Part shown: positions 51,389 through 59,742 of the stretch, in pieces
Layout: each line of letters opens with the position of its first letter
Numbering within the stretch: position 1 is the stretch's first letter
Source of the DNA: Sphingomonas kyeonggiensis
Lineage (GTDB): Bacteria > Pseudomonadota > Alphaproteobacteria > Sphingomonadales > Sphingomonadaceae
Assembly: GCF_014204495.1 (NCBI RefSeq)
Contig: NZ_JACHLN010000002.1
Coordinates: 992,001 to 1,056,000 of the forward strand
Length of the DNA stretch: 64,000 nt
Direction: 5' to 3'
The notes under the pieces: generated by a model
Databases searched by the model: none
What the model saw: the letters and a program-made list of their open reading frames with translations, nothing else
Told to the model about the DNA's origin: nothing
Position numbers and translations under genes: made by a program

Positions 51389-51434
51389 CTTTTCCCCCTG
51401 TTTCGCGGGAAGCTAACCCGAAACGGGGCGGCCG

Positions 51435-51644
51435 TCAGTCCTTCTTGAGGTTCTTCGCTCCGCCCGCCAGGATCGCGGCGGTGGCCTCATGCGCGCCGCG
51501 ATAGGCTTCCTGGAACTCGGCGCTCCAATATTTGAGCCGGTCGAGCGGGATCGGTTCGCCGCTAACGGCGCAGACGACATGGGTGCCTGGGCGGATCACG
51601 TCGAAGTCGGACGCGTCGTAATGGAGTTCGGCAATAGGAGACAT
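51435..51644 (-). CDS. DUF2093 domain protein
   Basis: 69 residues, AELHYDASDFDVIRPGTHVVCAVSGEPIPLDRLKYWSAEFQEAY, matching the DUF2093 pattern (LHY ... PGxxVxCAVTGxxIxLxxLxYWS). A small alphaproteobacterial protein of unknown function. ATG 51644 is chosen; an in-frame ATG three codons upstream is also possible. Lies between membrane and hydrolase genes on the same strand. Confidence 0.8.
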   Translation of the reverse strand: MSPIAELHYDASDFDVIRPGTHVVCAVSGEPIPLDRLKYWSAEFQEAYRGAHEATAAILAGGAKNLKKD

Positions 51645-51682
51645 GCAACCCATCTAGGGGGTGATGGCCCGCTCGCCAATGC

Positions 51683-52528
51683 TCAGCGCGCCAGTACCGC
51701 GTCGATCCAGCGATCCACCACCGCGGTTGCGGGGTAGCCGGGGTCACCAAGCTGCCGGTTGATCTGCATATGCCCGCGCAAGCCGCGCCCCTCAAAACCC
51801 TGCACCGTTACCCTTGCCCCCGCCGCCTTGAGCGCACGCCCCAGCGCTTCGGACTGGCGGGTGCCATCCTCGCGCTGCACATGGAGGATCAGGAAGTCCC
51901 GTGCATTGGGTGCCGCGGCCTGCAGCGTCGGCGACAGCGCCCGCTGGCGCGCCGGATCGCTGCCGAACGCCGCCTGGTAGGTCTTGCCCATCACCCGCGG
52001 ACCCTCGTCCATCTGGCGCGGCACGTCATAGGCGGCGCCGTCGAGCAGCACGACGCCGGCGATCCGGTCGAGCCCCCAGCCCGCCTTTTGCAGGTAACGC
52101 GGATCGGTGGCGACCAGCGCCGCGAGATGCGCACCGGCGCTATGTCCCATCACCATCACCTTGCCGGGATCGAAGCCCAGCGCACGGGCATGCTGCACCA
52201 GATATGCCAGCCCGTCGGCGACATCCTGTGCCTGCTGCTCCACGGTCGCACCGGGCACCAGCCGATAGTTGATGCTGGCGAAGGCGAAGCCGCGCCCGGT
52301 GAAATGCGCCACCTTCTCCGCGCCCGTGGCATTACCCTTGTCACCGCGCTTCCAGCCGCCGCCATGGATGAACACCACCAGCGGCGCATCGGCCTTCGCA
52401 CCCTTGTAGAAATCGAGCTTCTGCAGCTCGGCCGCGCCATAGGCGATCTCGCGCGCCGGCACCGATTGCGAAAGCGCAGGCGCAGCGGCGAGCAGCAACA
52501 GGGGGAACAGGAACAGGGACTTGCGCAT
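51683..52528 (-). CDS. Secreted alpha/beta hydrolase (BD-FAE/esterase-like)
   Basis: 281 residues with a signal peptide (MRKSLFLFPLLLLAAAPALS). Motifs: FIHGGGWKRGDKGN (oxyanion hole), the nucleophile elbow in MVMGHSAGAHLAAL, and a C-terminal GRGLRGHMQINRQLG region with the catalytic His. Resembles the hormone-sensitive-lipase-like carboxylesterase group. ATG 52528 is chosen for the signal peptide. Substrate unknown. Confidence 0.85.
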   Translation of the reverse strand: MRKSLFLFPLLLLAAAPALSQSVPAREIAYGAAELQKLDFYKGAKADAPLVVFIHGGGWKRGDKGNATGAEKVAHFTGRGFAFASINYRLVPGATVEQQAQDVADGLAYLVQHARALGFDPGKVMVMGHSAGAHLAALVATDPRYLQKAGWGLDRIAGVVLLDGAAYDVPRQMDEGPRVMGKTYQAAFGSDPARQRALSPTLQAAAPNARDFLILHVQREDGTRQSEALGRALKAAGARVTVQGFEGRGLRGHMQINRQLGDPGYPATAVVDRWIDAVLAR

Positions 52529-52603
52529 CGGGCACCTCGGATCGAACCAAATCGACCTGTCTAACGGTGAGCCCCGCGAAACCCTTCGGTCCCGCACGAG
52601 ATT

Positions 52604-52771
52604 TCAGGCGCGCAGGATCAGCAGGTTGCCCAGGATCACCAGCGCGCAGACCCACATCAGGATCGCCTTGGTCCGGTCGGCACGGAACTGCTTCCAGCCA
52701 CCCCATACGAGAACGCCCATCGCGATCACCGCGATACTCAGCCAGAGCGGTTCGAGCGCCGGGTTCAGCAT
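52604..52771 (-). CDS. Small membrane protein, 55 residues
   Basis: Two hydrophobic segments (about 8-24 and 35-53) separated by a basic loop (GWKQFRADRTKA). No recognised family. The ATG at 52771 overlaps the preceding stop by 1 nt (TGATG), so it is coupled to the 58-residue gene upstream and to the dehydratase further upstream. Confidence 0.6.
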   Translation of the reverse strand: MLNPALEPLWLSIAVIAMGVLVWGGWKQFRADRTKAILMWVCALVILGNLLILRA

Positions 52772-52947
52772 CAGCGGACGAGCAGCCAGATCACCAGCAC
52801 TATCGCCCCGATCACGCCGCCGAACAGCGCAATCATCTTCAGGTCGCCGCGATAGATGATCCGCAGCAGGCCCCACAGGAAATAGCCGAGCCCGCGCGCG
52901 CCGACGCTCATCACATTGGCGATCACGGCTCCGAAGCGGTTGGACAC
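52771..52947 (-). CDS. Small membrane protein, 58 residues
   Basis: From GTG 52947, 4 nt after the dehydratase stop. The sequence has a polar N terminus (SNRFGAVIANVMSVGARG), an aromatic stretch LGYFLWGLLRIIYRGD and a final hydrophobic helix (IALFGGVIGAIVLVIWLL). No family recognised. Longer starts inside the dehydratase gene are in frame but lack support. Translationally coupled to the next gene. Confidence 0.55.
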   Translation of the reverse strand: MSNRFGAVIANVMSVGARGLGYFLWGLLRIIYRGDLKMIALFGGVIGAIVLVIWLLVR

Positions 52948-52951
52948 GGGG

Positions 52952-53920
52952 TCAGTCTTTCCCGGCAAGGACTTGGGCATAGGCATCGGGATCGGCATTG
53001 CCGCCGGAAAGGATCACGAGCAAGCCCGGCTTCACATCGATCTTGCCCGCCAGCAACGCCGCCAGCGCCACCGCGCCGCCCGGCTCCACCACCACGCGCA
53101 GCTTCGCCGCCGCCCAGCGCTGCGCCGTCCGGATCTCGGCCTCGCTTACCGCCACGCCAGTGGCGCCGCGCCGCGACAGCACGTCGAAGGTCAACGGCGA
53201 GACGCGCGTGGTCTGCAGCGCGTCACAAGCGGTCGGCGGAGGATTGTCGCCCACCGGTTCGATCCAGCCCGCCTCCAGGCTGCGGGTCATGTCGTCCCAG
53301 CCCTCGGGCTCGACCACGATGATCTCGGAATCGGGCAGCGCCAGCGCGAGGCCGGCCGCCAGCCCGCCACCGCCGCACGGCACGATGACATTGGCGGGAT
53401 CGGGCAGCCGCGCCTCTACGATCTGGGTCATCGCCTCGATTCCGGCACTCCCCTGCCCCTCGATGATCCAGGGATCGTCGAAGCTCGGCACAAGGGTGGC
53501 ACCCCGGGCATGGGCAAGATGCGCGGCGATCTTCTCGCGGCTCTCGGTCATCCGGTCATAGGAGACCACTTCGGCCCCCATCGCCAGCGTCGCGTCCCGC
53601 TTCACCTTCGGGGCGTCGGCCGGCATCACGATCACCGCCGGGATACCCAGCTTCTTCGCCGCCCAGGCGACTCCCTGGGCATGGTTTCCGGAGGAAAAGG
53701 CGACCACGCCCTTCTCGCGCGCATCATCGTCCAATGCACTAAGCCGATGCCATGCGCCGCGGATCTTGAACGCGCCGATCGGCTGCAGGCACTCGGCCTT
53801 GAAGCACACCGGCACGCCCCGAATTTCCTGAACGAACAAAGGGGTTTGCGGCAGGATCGCAGCAACCTTGGCAGCGGCATCCCGGACCCCAGCCCGCGTT
53901 GGCTGTCGCACAATCGTCAC
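52952..53920 (-). CDS. Threonine/serine dehydratase, catabolic type
   Basis: 322 residues, fold-type II PLP enzyme: lysine Lys52 in PIGAFKIRGAWHRL, the asparagine loop SSGNHAQGVAWAAKK, and the glycine loop PCGGGGLAAGLALAL. No regulatory ACT domain, unlike biosynthetic IlvA, so it resembles the catabolic/serine-threonine dehydratase group; racemase activity is possible. It heads a three-gene unit with two small membrane proteins. Confidence 0.88.
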   Translation of the reverse strand: MTIVRQPTRAGVRDAAAKVAAILPQTPLFVQEIRGVPVCFKAECLQPIGAFKIRGAWHRLSALDDDAREKGVVAFSSGNHAQGVAWAAKKLGIPAVIVMPADAPKVKRDATLAMGAEVVSYDRMTESREKIAAHLAHARGATLVPSFDDPWIIEGQGSAGIEAMTQIVEARLPDPANVIVPCGGGGLAAGLALALPDSEIIVVEPEGWDDMTRSLEAGWIEPVGDNPPPTACDALQTTRVSPLTFDVLSRRGATGVAVSEAEIRTAQRWAAAKLRVVVEPGGAVALAALLAGKIDVKPGLLVILSGGNADPDAYAQVLAGKD

Positions 53921-54073
53921 ACTTCACCCCCGCCGTAAAAATCCGGACGCGCGAATCGCTTTACACACCGGACCAACGTCCTTATGTGCCGCTCTCCCGC
54001 TGCCCCATGGGACTTCCAACCGCAAGGCAGCAATTGTCAACGATCGCCGTAAGGCACTTGGAGGTCCCTTGAG

Positions 54074-55315
54074 TTGCACCAGCATCATCGCGCGCTGGGG
54101 TTAGCACCCCTTTCGACCGCCGGCATCAACGTCACCGGCATCGACATCGCTAAGCAGGGTCCGGTTCAGCCGGTCACGCTCGTCCGTCCGCATGCTGCGG
54201 CACGGGCCGCCCAGTTCTTCGTCGAGAAGTTCCCGGGCAAGGCAATGTATGCCGTGAAGGCGAACCCTTCGCCCGAACTGCTGCAGATTCTGTGGGATAA
54301 CGGCATCACCACCTATGATGTGGCGTCGATCGGCGAAGTTCGCCTGGTCGCCCGCACGCTGCCCGAAGCCACGCTCTGCTTCATGCACCCGGTCAAGGCC
54401 GAGGAAGCGATCGAAGAGGCGTACTTCACCCACGGCGTCCGCACCTTCTCGCTCGACAGCCTCGAGGAGCTGGAGAAGATAGTCCGCGCCACCAGCCGCG
54501 ACGGCGTGCCCGCGAGCGACCTGACGCTCTGCGTGCGCCTGCGCGTCTCGTCGGACCATTCGAAGCTCAGCCTCGCGTCGAAGTTCGGTGCCGGCCCGGG
54601 TGAAGCCGCCAAGCTGCTGTTCGAGACCCGCCAGGTCGCCGACGCGCTGGGCATCTGCTTCCATGTCGGGTCGCAGGCGATGTCGCCCGAAGCCTATTCG
54701 AACGCGATGGAGCGCGTGCGCGCCGCTATCATCGAGTCGGCAGTCACCGTGGACGTGATCGACGTCGGCGGCGGCTTCCCCTCGGTCTATCCGGGTATGA
54801 CCCCGCCGCCGCTCGAAGCCTATTTCGAGACGATCCACCGCGCATTCGAGAGCCTGCCGATCTCCTATTCGGCCGAGCTCTGGGCCGAGCCGGGCCGTGC
54901 GCTGTGCGCCGAGTACAGCTCGATCGTGGTGCGCGTGGAGCGCCGCCGCGGTGCCGAGCTGTACATCAACGACGGTGCCTATGGCGCGCTATTCGACGCC
55001 GCGCATATCGACTGGAAGTTCCCGGTCGAGCTGCTGCGCGAGCCGGAATCGAACGCCAAGGACGTCGAGTTCAGCTTCTATGGCCCGACCTGCGACGATC
55101 TCGATTACATGAAGGGCCCGTTCCTTCTGCCGGCCGACACCCGTTCGGGCGACTATTTCGAGATCGGCATGCTCGGCGCCTATGGCTCGGCGATGCGCAC
55201 CGCGTTCAACGGCTTCGGTACCGACGCGACTGTCGTCGTAGCCGACGAACCGATGGCCTCGATGTATGTCGAGCTCGCGGAACGTCAGCCGGCGTGGAAC
55301 GTCGTCAAGCTGTAA
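54074..55315 (+). CDS. Ornithine decarboxylase (or lysine/ornithine), group IV
   Basis: 413 residues, fold-type III: catalytic Lys62 in AMYAVKANPSPE, PLP-phosphate loop in DVGGGFPSVYPGMTPPPL, and the catalytic cysteine in FYGPTCDDLDYMKGP. It makes putrescine (or cadaverine) from ornithine (lysine). The start is TTG 54074 with GGAGG (54060-54064) 9 nt upstream, which fits better than any ATG. Its neighbour is a deoxyhypusine-synthase-like gene, so the product probably feeds homospermidine synthesis. Followed by a paired REP element. Confidence 0.9.
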   Translation: MHQHHRALGLAPLSTAGINVTGIDIAKQGPVQPVTLVRPHAAARAAQFFVEKFPGKAMYAVKANPSPELLQILWDNGITTYDVASIGEVRLVARTLPEATLCFMHPVKAEEAIEEAYFTHGVRTFSLDSLEELEKIVRATSRDGVPASDLTLCVRLRVSSDHSKLSLASKFGAGPGEAAKLLFETRQVADALGICFHVGSQAMSPEAYSNAMERVRAAIIESAVTVDVIDVGGGFPSVYPGMTPPPLEAYFETIHRAFESLPISYSAELWAEPGRALCAEYSSIVVRVERRRGAELYINDGAYGALFDAAHIDWKFPVELLREPESNAKDVEFSFYGPTCDDLDYMKGPFLLPADTRSGDYFEIGMLGAYGSAMRTAFNGFGTDATVVVADEPMASMYVELAERQPAWNVVKL

Positions 55316-55335
55316 CGCAACACACGCTACTACCA

Positions 55336-55416
55336 CGTCACCCCGGCCTTGAGCCGGGGTCCCGCTGCCTCTACAGGCGCAAACAGGCGGGACCCCGGCT
55401 CAGGGCCGGGGTGACG
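55336..55416. repeat. Paired REP element (GGCCTTGAGCCGG type)
   Basis: CGTCACCCCGGCCTTGAGCC... on the left and its near-complement ending GGCCGGGGTGACG on the right, 81 bp overall, between the two polyamine genes. The CGTCA/TGACG outer flanks also occur in the elements at 59645, 61664 and 63314. Confidence 0.8.
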
Positions 55417-55481
55417 AATGCTTTGGGTTTCCGCGTCCCCTTTTCGAAATGACGGCGGCCAAGAAAGATGGGAGCAACCCC

Positions 55482-56567
55482 ATGACCGACACCAACACGC
55501 TCAACAAGCAGGCGAGCGCCAACGCCCCGATCAACGACACCCGCAAGGCGGAACTGCTGTCGAAGCAGGTCAAGCACATCGACATCACGTCGTTCGATGC
55601 GCGCCCGATCGTCGACGCGATGGCGGATATGAGCTTCACCAGCCGCGACCTCGGCCGCGCGACCAAGATCTACAACGAGATGCTGGCCGACAAGGACTGC
55701 ACCGTCGTCCTGGTCATCGCCGGCTCGACTTCGGCCGGCGGCTGCATGGACCTCTATGCCGAGCTGGTGCGCAACAACATGGTCGACGTGATCGTCGCCA
55801 CCGGCGCCACCATCGTCGACATGGATTTCTTCGAGGGTCTTGGCCACAAGCACTATCAGGCGCTCGAGATCCCCGACGACGACACGCTGCGCTCGCTCTA
55901 CATCGACCGCATCTACGACACGTACATCGACGAGGAAGCGCTCCAGAACGTCGACCACACGATCTTCGAGATCGCCGAGACGCTCGAGCCCAAGGCCTAT
56001 TCGAGCCGCGCGTTCATCCGTGAGATGGGCAAGTATCTCGTCGAGCATGGCAAGAAGGACAACAGCCTGGTCAAGCTCGCCTATGAGCATGACGTGCCGA
56101 TCTTCTGCCCGGCATTCGTCGACTCGTCGGCTGGCTTCGGCCTGGTCAAGCACCAGGTGGACCGCGCCAAGGAGGGCAAGCCCTACCTGCTGCTCGACGC
56201 GATCGCCGACTTCCGCGAGCTGACCGAGATCAAGATCCAGGCGGGCACCACCGGCCTGCTGATGATCGGCGGCGGCGTACCTAAGAACTTCATCCAGGAC
56301 ACCGTCGTCTGCGCCGAGATCCTCGGCCATGACGATGTCGAGGTGCACAAGTACGCCGTGCAGATCACCGTCGCCGACGTGCGCGACGGCGCCTGCTCGT
56401 CCTCGACGCTCCAGGAAGCCGCCTCGTGGGGCAAGGTCAACACCGGCATCGAGCAGATGGTGTTCGCGGAAGCGGGCTCGGTCATGCCGCTGCTGGCATC
56501 GGACGCCTATCACCGCGGCCACTGGCGCGAGCGCGTGAAGCGCGGCTGGGCGAAGCTCTTCGCCTGA
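55482..56567 (+). CDS. Deoxyhypusine-synthase-like enzyme, probable homospermidine synthase
   Basis: 361 residues with the deoxyhypusine synthase fold: TSRDLGRATKIYNEML, FIREMGKYLVEHGKKDNS, IGGGVPKNFIQDTVVCAE, and the active-site lysine Lys318 in EAASWGKVNTG, which corresponds to the imine-forming Lys of eukaryotic DHS. Bacteria lack eIF5A, and bacterial members of this family are known to transfer aminobutyl groups to diamines, giving homospermidine. ATG 55482 has GGGAG 8 nt upstream; ATG 55449 has none. With the adjacent ornithine decarboxylase this fits sym-homospermidine synthesis. Confidence 0.85.
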   Translation: MTDTNTLNKQASANAPINDTRKAELLSKQVKHIDITSFDARPIVDAMADMSFTSRDLGRATKIYNEMLADKDCTVVLVIAGSTSAGGCMDLYAELVRNNMVDVIVATGATIVDMDFFEGLGHKHYQALEIPDDDTLRSLYIDRIYDTYIDEEALQNVDHTIFEIAETLEPKAYSSRAFIREMGKYLVEHGKKDNSLVKLAYEHDVPIFCPAFVDSSAGFGLVKHQVDRAKEGKPYLLLDAIADFRELTEIKIQAGTTGLLMIGGGVPKNFIQDTVVCAEILGHDDVEVHKYAVQITVADVRDGACSSSTLQEAASWGKVNTGIEQMVFAEAGSVMPLLASDAYHRGHWRERVKRGWAKLFA

Positions 56568-56592
56568 TCCCTTCGCGGATCGCAAGGAAACA

Positions 56593-56628
56593 GGGCGGCC
56601 GGGACATCCCCGGCCGCCCTTTTCTTTT
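56593..56628 (+). terminator. Rho-independent terminator after the polyamine module
   Basis: GGGCGGCCGGG (56593-56603) and CCCGGCCGCCC (56609-56619) form a perfect 11-bp stem with a 5-nt loop, followed by TTTTCTTTT. Confidence 0.92.
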
Positions 56629-56740
56629 GGGCATCGAAGCGCTAGAGCGACCGCGTCGGAAAAGGCAGGCTTGGTCTGGTCAGCCCAAGCCCTTCTGGTA
56701 ACGGAAGCTCTGGTCTTTGGCCTCGTGCCCTGGATCCCCA

Positions 56741-56781
56741 CGACGAACGCCGGACGCCTGATGGCGTCCTCCGGTTCGTCG
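56741..56781 (+). promoter_or_regulatory. Imperfect hairpin in the leader of the FAD monooxygenase gene
   Basis: CGACGAA at 56741-56747 and TTCGTCG at 56775-56781 form the base of an imperfect hairpin, with ACGCC/GGCGT closing around a TGAT loop and CCGG strings in an internal bulge. Flanking CCTGG (56729) and CCAGG (56792) extend it. Located 60-100 nt upstream of ATG 56840; may be an attenuator, operator or mRNA stem. Confidence 0.4.
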
Positions 56782-56839
56782 GCAGGTGGTCCCAGGCTTG
56801 GGGAACGCTCCGGTCGAACCCTCGACTGTGGAGCTTGCC

Positions 56840-58363
56840 ATGCCTTCGATTTCCCCTTCCCATGACGTCCTGATCGCCGGTGCCGGGCCGGTCGGCCTGT
56901 TCCTCGCCTGCGAGCTGCGGCTCGCGGGTTGCTCGGTCCTGGTCCTCGAACGCGATGCCGATCCGCATGCGCCGCTCAAGGCCCTGCCCTTCGGCCTGCG
57001 CGGGCTTTCCGTGCCGACCATCGAAAGCCTCGACCGCCGCGGGCTCCTCCAGCCGCTGAAGGACCGCGCCGCCCGCAAGGATATTCCCGGCGCCGCGCAC
57101 TGGATGAAACAGCCCCGCCGCGCCGGCGGGCATTTCGCCGGCATCCAGTTCTTCCACGACCAGGTCGATCCCGGCCAATGGCCATGGCGCCTGCCCGATC
57201 CGGTCGAAACGCTCGCAGCCGACATGGCGAGCATCGAGGCGGTACTGTACGAGCGCGCCGAGGCGCTGGGAGTCGAGATCCGCCGGGGCCGCCCGGTGGA
57301 AGCCGTCGCGCAGTCGGACGAGGGCGTAACCGTATATGCCGGCGGCCAGGCCTTTCTCGGGCAATGGCTGGTCGGCTGCGACGGCGGCCGCAGCGCGGTC
57401 CGCAAGGCCATGGGCATCGGCTTCACCGGCACCGCGCCCGAGTTCACCGGCTATTCGGCGTTGGTCGAGCTTGAGGACCCCGCGCTGCTCGCGCCGGGCC
57501 GCCACTACACCGCCACGGGCATGTACACCTTCATCGCACCCGGGACGATCGCAATGGTCGATTTCGACGGCGGCGCCAGCCATCGGACCCCGGCGACGCG
57601 CGAGCATGTCGAGGCCGTGCTGCGCAAGGTCTCCGGCGCCCCGGTCACCGTGACCAGCCTCGAACTCGCCACCACCTGGACCGACCGCGCCTATCTCGCG
57701 GCCGACTATCGCAAGGGCCGCGTGCTGCTCGCCGGCGATGCCGCGCATGTCCATTCGCCGCTCGGCGGCCAGGGCCTCAACCTCGGCCTGGGCGATGCGA
57801 TGAACCTGGGCTGGAAGCTCGCCGCTGCCATCCGGGGCCGCGCCCCCGCCGATCTGCTCGACAGCTATGCACGCGAGCGCCGGCCCGTAGCGGCGCAGAT
57901 CCTCGACTGGTCGCGCGCGCAGGTCGCGCTGATGCGGCCGGAGCCGGCATCGCGCGCGCTCGAGGCGATCGTACGCGACATGATCGCGACGCACGACGGC
58001 GCGACCTATTTTGCCGGGCGGGTCTGGGGCGTGGGACTGCGCTACGACCTCGGCGACGCGCACCCGCTGGTCGGCAGGAGCGCACCGGACTTCGCGCTGG
58101 CGGACGCAACCCGCCTCAACCGGCACCTTCATGACGGAAACAGCCTGTTGCTCGACTTCAACGCCCGCGCCGCGCTGCGCGCGATCGCCGATCGCTGGCC
58201 GGGGCAACTGGCCTATCTGGCGGCTGAAGCCGATAACCGGCTGGGAGTCGATGCCATGCTGATCCGGCCTGACGGCATCGTCGCCTGGGCCAGTTCCGCG
58301 GCGCAGGCGGAAGCCGATCCCAGCCCCGCCATCAAGCGCTGGCTCGGCGCGCCGACAGCCTAG
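56840..58363 (+). CDS. FAD-dependent monooxygenase (aromatic hydroxylase, PheA/TfdB type)
   Basis: 507 residues: FAD motif GAGPVGLFLACELRL near the N terminus, the NAD(P)H/FAD DG motif in WLVGCDGGRSAVRKAMG, and the GD motif VLLAGDAAHVHSPLGGQGLN. A C-terminal thioredoxin-like domain follows (PDFALADATRLNRHLHDGNSLLL) as in phenol hydroxylase-type enzymes. Hydroxylates an aromatic or polyketide-like substrate, not predictable. ATG 56840 has GTGGAG upstream. A TetR gene lies 147 nt downstream on the same strand. Confidence 0.88.
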   Translation: MPSISPSHDVLIAGAGPVGLFLACELRLAGCSVLVLERDADPHAPLKALPFGLRGLSVPTIESLDRRGLLQPLKDRAARKDIPGAAHWMKQPRRAGGHFAGIQFFHDQVDPGQWPWRLPDPVETLAADMASIEAVLYERAEALGVEIRRGRPVEAVAQSDEGVTVYAGGQAFLGQWLVGCDGGRSAVRKAMGIGFTGTAPEFTGYSALVELEDPALLAPGRHYTATGMYTFIAPGTIAMVDFDGGASHRTPATREHVEAVLRKVSGAPVTVTSLELATTWTDRAYLAADYRKGRVLLAGDAAHVHSPLGGQGLNLGLGDAMNLGWKLAAAIRGRAPADLLDSYARERRPVAAQILDWSRAQVALMRPEPASRALEAIVRDMIATHDGATYFAGRVWGVGLRYDLGDAHPLVGRSAPDFALADATRLNRHLHDGNSLLLDFNARAALRAIADRWPGQLAYLAAEADNRLGVDAMLIRPDGIVAWASSAAQAEADPSPAIKRWLGAPTA

Positions 58364-58449
58364 GGCTGCGGCCTCGCCCTCTGCTGCGGGTACGAAATCT
58401 GTCCCGCTCCGGGAAAAAGAGACCATGCGGTCTTCTGTGAAGTCGCAAG

Positions 58450-58480
58450 CTGCAACATGCGGGCATCAATCGGGTTGCAG
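58450..58480. promoter_or_regulatory. Putative operator upstream of the TetR gene
   Basis: CTGCAAC (58450-58456) and GTTGCAG (58474-58480) form a perfect 7-bp inverted repeat with a 17-nt spacer, and ATGC-GG-GCAT (58457-58466) is a second small palindrome inside. Located 30-60 nt before the TetR start; consistent with autoregulation. Confidence 0.45.
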
Positions 58481-58510
58481 TCTCATGGTTGACGTATCAG
58501 TGAGAGTTGA

Positions 58511-59092
58511 ATGCCCCGTCTGACCGAAGCGACCGCAGCCAAGCGGCGCATGCACATCCTCCAGGCCGCCGCGCACTGCCTTTTCGAACGCGGTCTGCTC
58601 GCCACCTCGGTGGATGATGTCTGCGCGCAGGCGGGGATCAGCAAGGGCGCCTTCTACAGCCATTTCCCGAGCCGCGAGGCCCTGATTCACGCCGTGACCG
58701 ACATGCTCTCGGCCGAGCTTGGCCCGGTGGACGACAGCAGCATCGCCGCGCTCGCCGATTCCGTGTTCGAGCGCCAGATCGCCCCTGCCCTGCCCCCCGC
58801 CAACGCCCGTTTCGGCATAGAGATCACGGCCGCCAGCGCCGGTGACCTGGGGCTGCGCGAACGCAACACCGCCAATCTCGAGCGCCTGCGCATGGCGATC
58901 GAAGCCGCGGTACGCAGCCTGGTTGCCGCCGGCAAGGCGCGCCCCGATGCCGATGCGGAAGCAGTGGGCTGGCTCGCCCAGGCGCATGTGATGGGCGTGC
59001 TCTGCCGCAACGCCGTCTGGCCCGCGCAGGACGAGGCGGCGCTCCGCCGCGCCACGCACCTGCTGTTCGAAAGCCTGCTCGCCCCGGTTTAG
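58511..59092 (+). CDS. TetR-family transcriptional regulator
   Basis: 193 residues: N-terminal helix-turn-helix domain (ILQAAAHCLFERGLLATSVDDVCAQAGISKG, then AFYSHFPSREAL) and a ligand-binding C-terminal domain with VGWLAQAHVMGVLCRNAVW. It probably represses its own gene and possibly the MAPEG gene or the FAD monooxygenase on either side. Operator candidate at 58450-58480. The ligand is unknown. Confidence 0.9.
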   Translation: MPRLTEATAAKRRMHILQAAAHCLFERGLLATSVDDVCAQAGISKGAFYSHFPSREALIHAVTDMLSAELGPVDDSSIAALADSVFERQIAPALPPANARFGIEITAASAGDLGLRERNTANLERLRMAIEAAVRSLVAAGKARPDADAEAVGWLAQAHVMGVLCRNAVWPAQDEAALRRATHLLFESLLAPV

Positions 59093-59151
59093 TTGCGCTC
59101 CCGAAAGGTTTCCGGCAGCTTCCCCGCACAACGCGGTGGAGGGGGACTGCA

Positions 59152-59631
59152 ATGCACAGCGAAATTCTCGTGCCGGTGGTGGCGCTTGTCGCCTGGACCC
59201 TGGTGATGCTGGCCTGGATGCTGGTCCTGCGCATCCCCGCGATGGTCAAGGCCGGCGTCGATTTCGGCAAGCTGATCGGCTCGAAGGGTTCCGACGCGGA
59301 CAAGATCCTGCCCGCCGAAGCGCAGTGGAAAGCCCATAACTACAACCACCTCCACGAGCAGCCGACGTTGTTCTACGCCATCGCGCTCACGCTCGCGCTG
59401 CTCGATCGGGGTGACGGCATCAACCTCTGGCTTGCCTGGGCCTATGTGATCCTGCGCATCGCCCACAGCCTGGTGCAGGCGACCTTCAACAAGGTGTCGA
59501 CCCGTTTCGCGCTGTTCCTGCTGTCGACGCTCGCGCTGGCGGCGCTAACGCTGCACGCCGGCATCGCGATCGTGATCGATCACGCCACCCCTACCCCGAT
59601 CGAGACGACGGCGGCCGTGTACGATCGCTAG
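59152..59631 (+). CDS. MAPEG-family membrane protein
   Basis: 159 residues with four hydrophobic segments and the MAPEG signature AHNYNHLHEQPTLFYAIAL. The family includes membrane glutathione transferases and leukotriene synthases; bacterial members are mostly uncharacterised. GGAGGGGG lies 6 nt before ATG 59152. It directly follows the TetR gene and is a plausible target of it. Confidence 0.85.
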   Translation: MHSEILVPVVALVAWTLVMLAWMLVLRIPAMVKAGVDFGKLIGSKGSDADKILPAEAQWKAHNYNHLHEQPTLFYAIALTLALLDRGDGINLWLAWAYVILRIAHSLVQATFNKVSTRFALFLLSTLALAALTLHAGIAIVIDHATPTPIETTAAVYDR

Positions 59632-59644
59632 GCCAGGTCACCAC

Positions 59645-59735
59645 CGTCACCCTGAACTTGTTTCAGGGTCCAACCTTGCTCGGGCAACACCGTCGCTTGT
59701 TGCACCTTGGATGCTGAAACAGGTTCAGGATGACG
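59645..59735. repeat. Paired REP element (CTGAACTTGTTTCAGG type)
   Basis: CGTCACCCTGAACTTGTTTC... on the left and TGAAACAGGTTCAGGATGACG on the right form inverted arms over 91 bp, between convergent genes. The left arm matches the solo copy at 11858-11885. This arm type differs from the CCCCGGCGAAAGCCGGGG type but shares the CGTCA/TGACG flanks. Confidence 0.8.
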
Positions 59736-59742
59736 GGAACAA

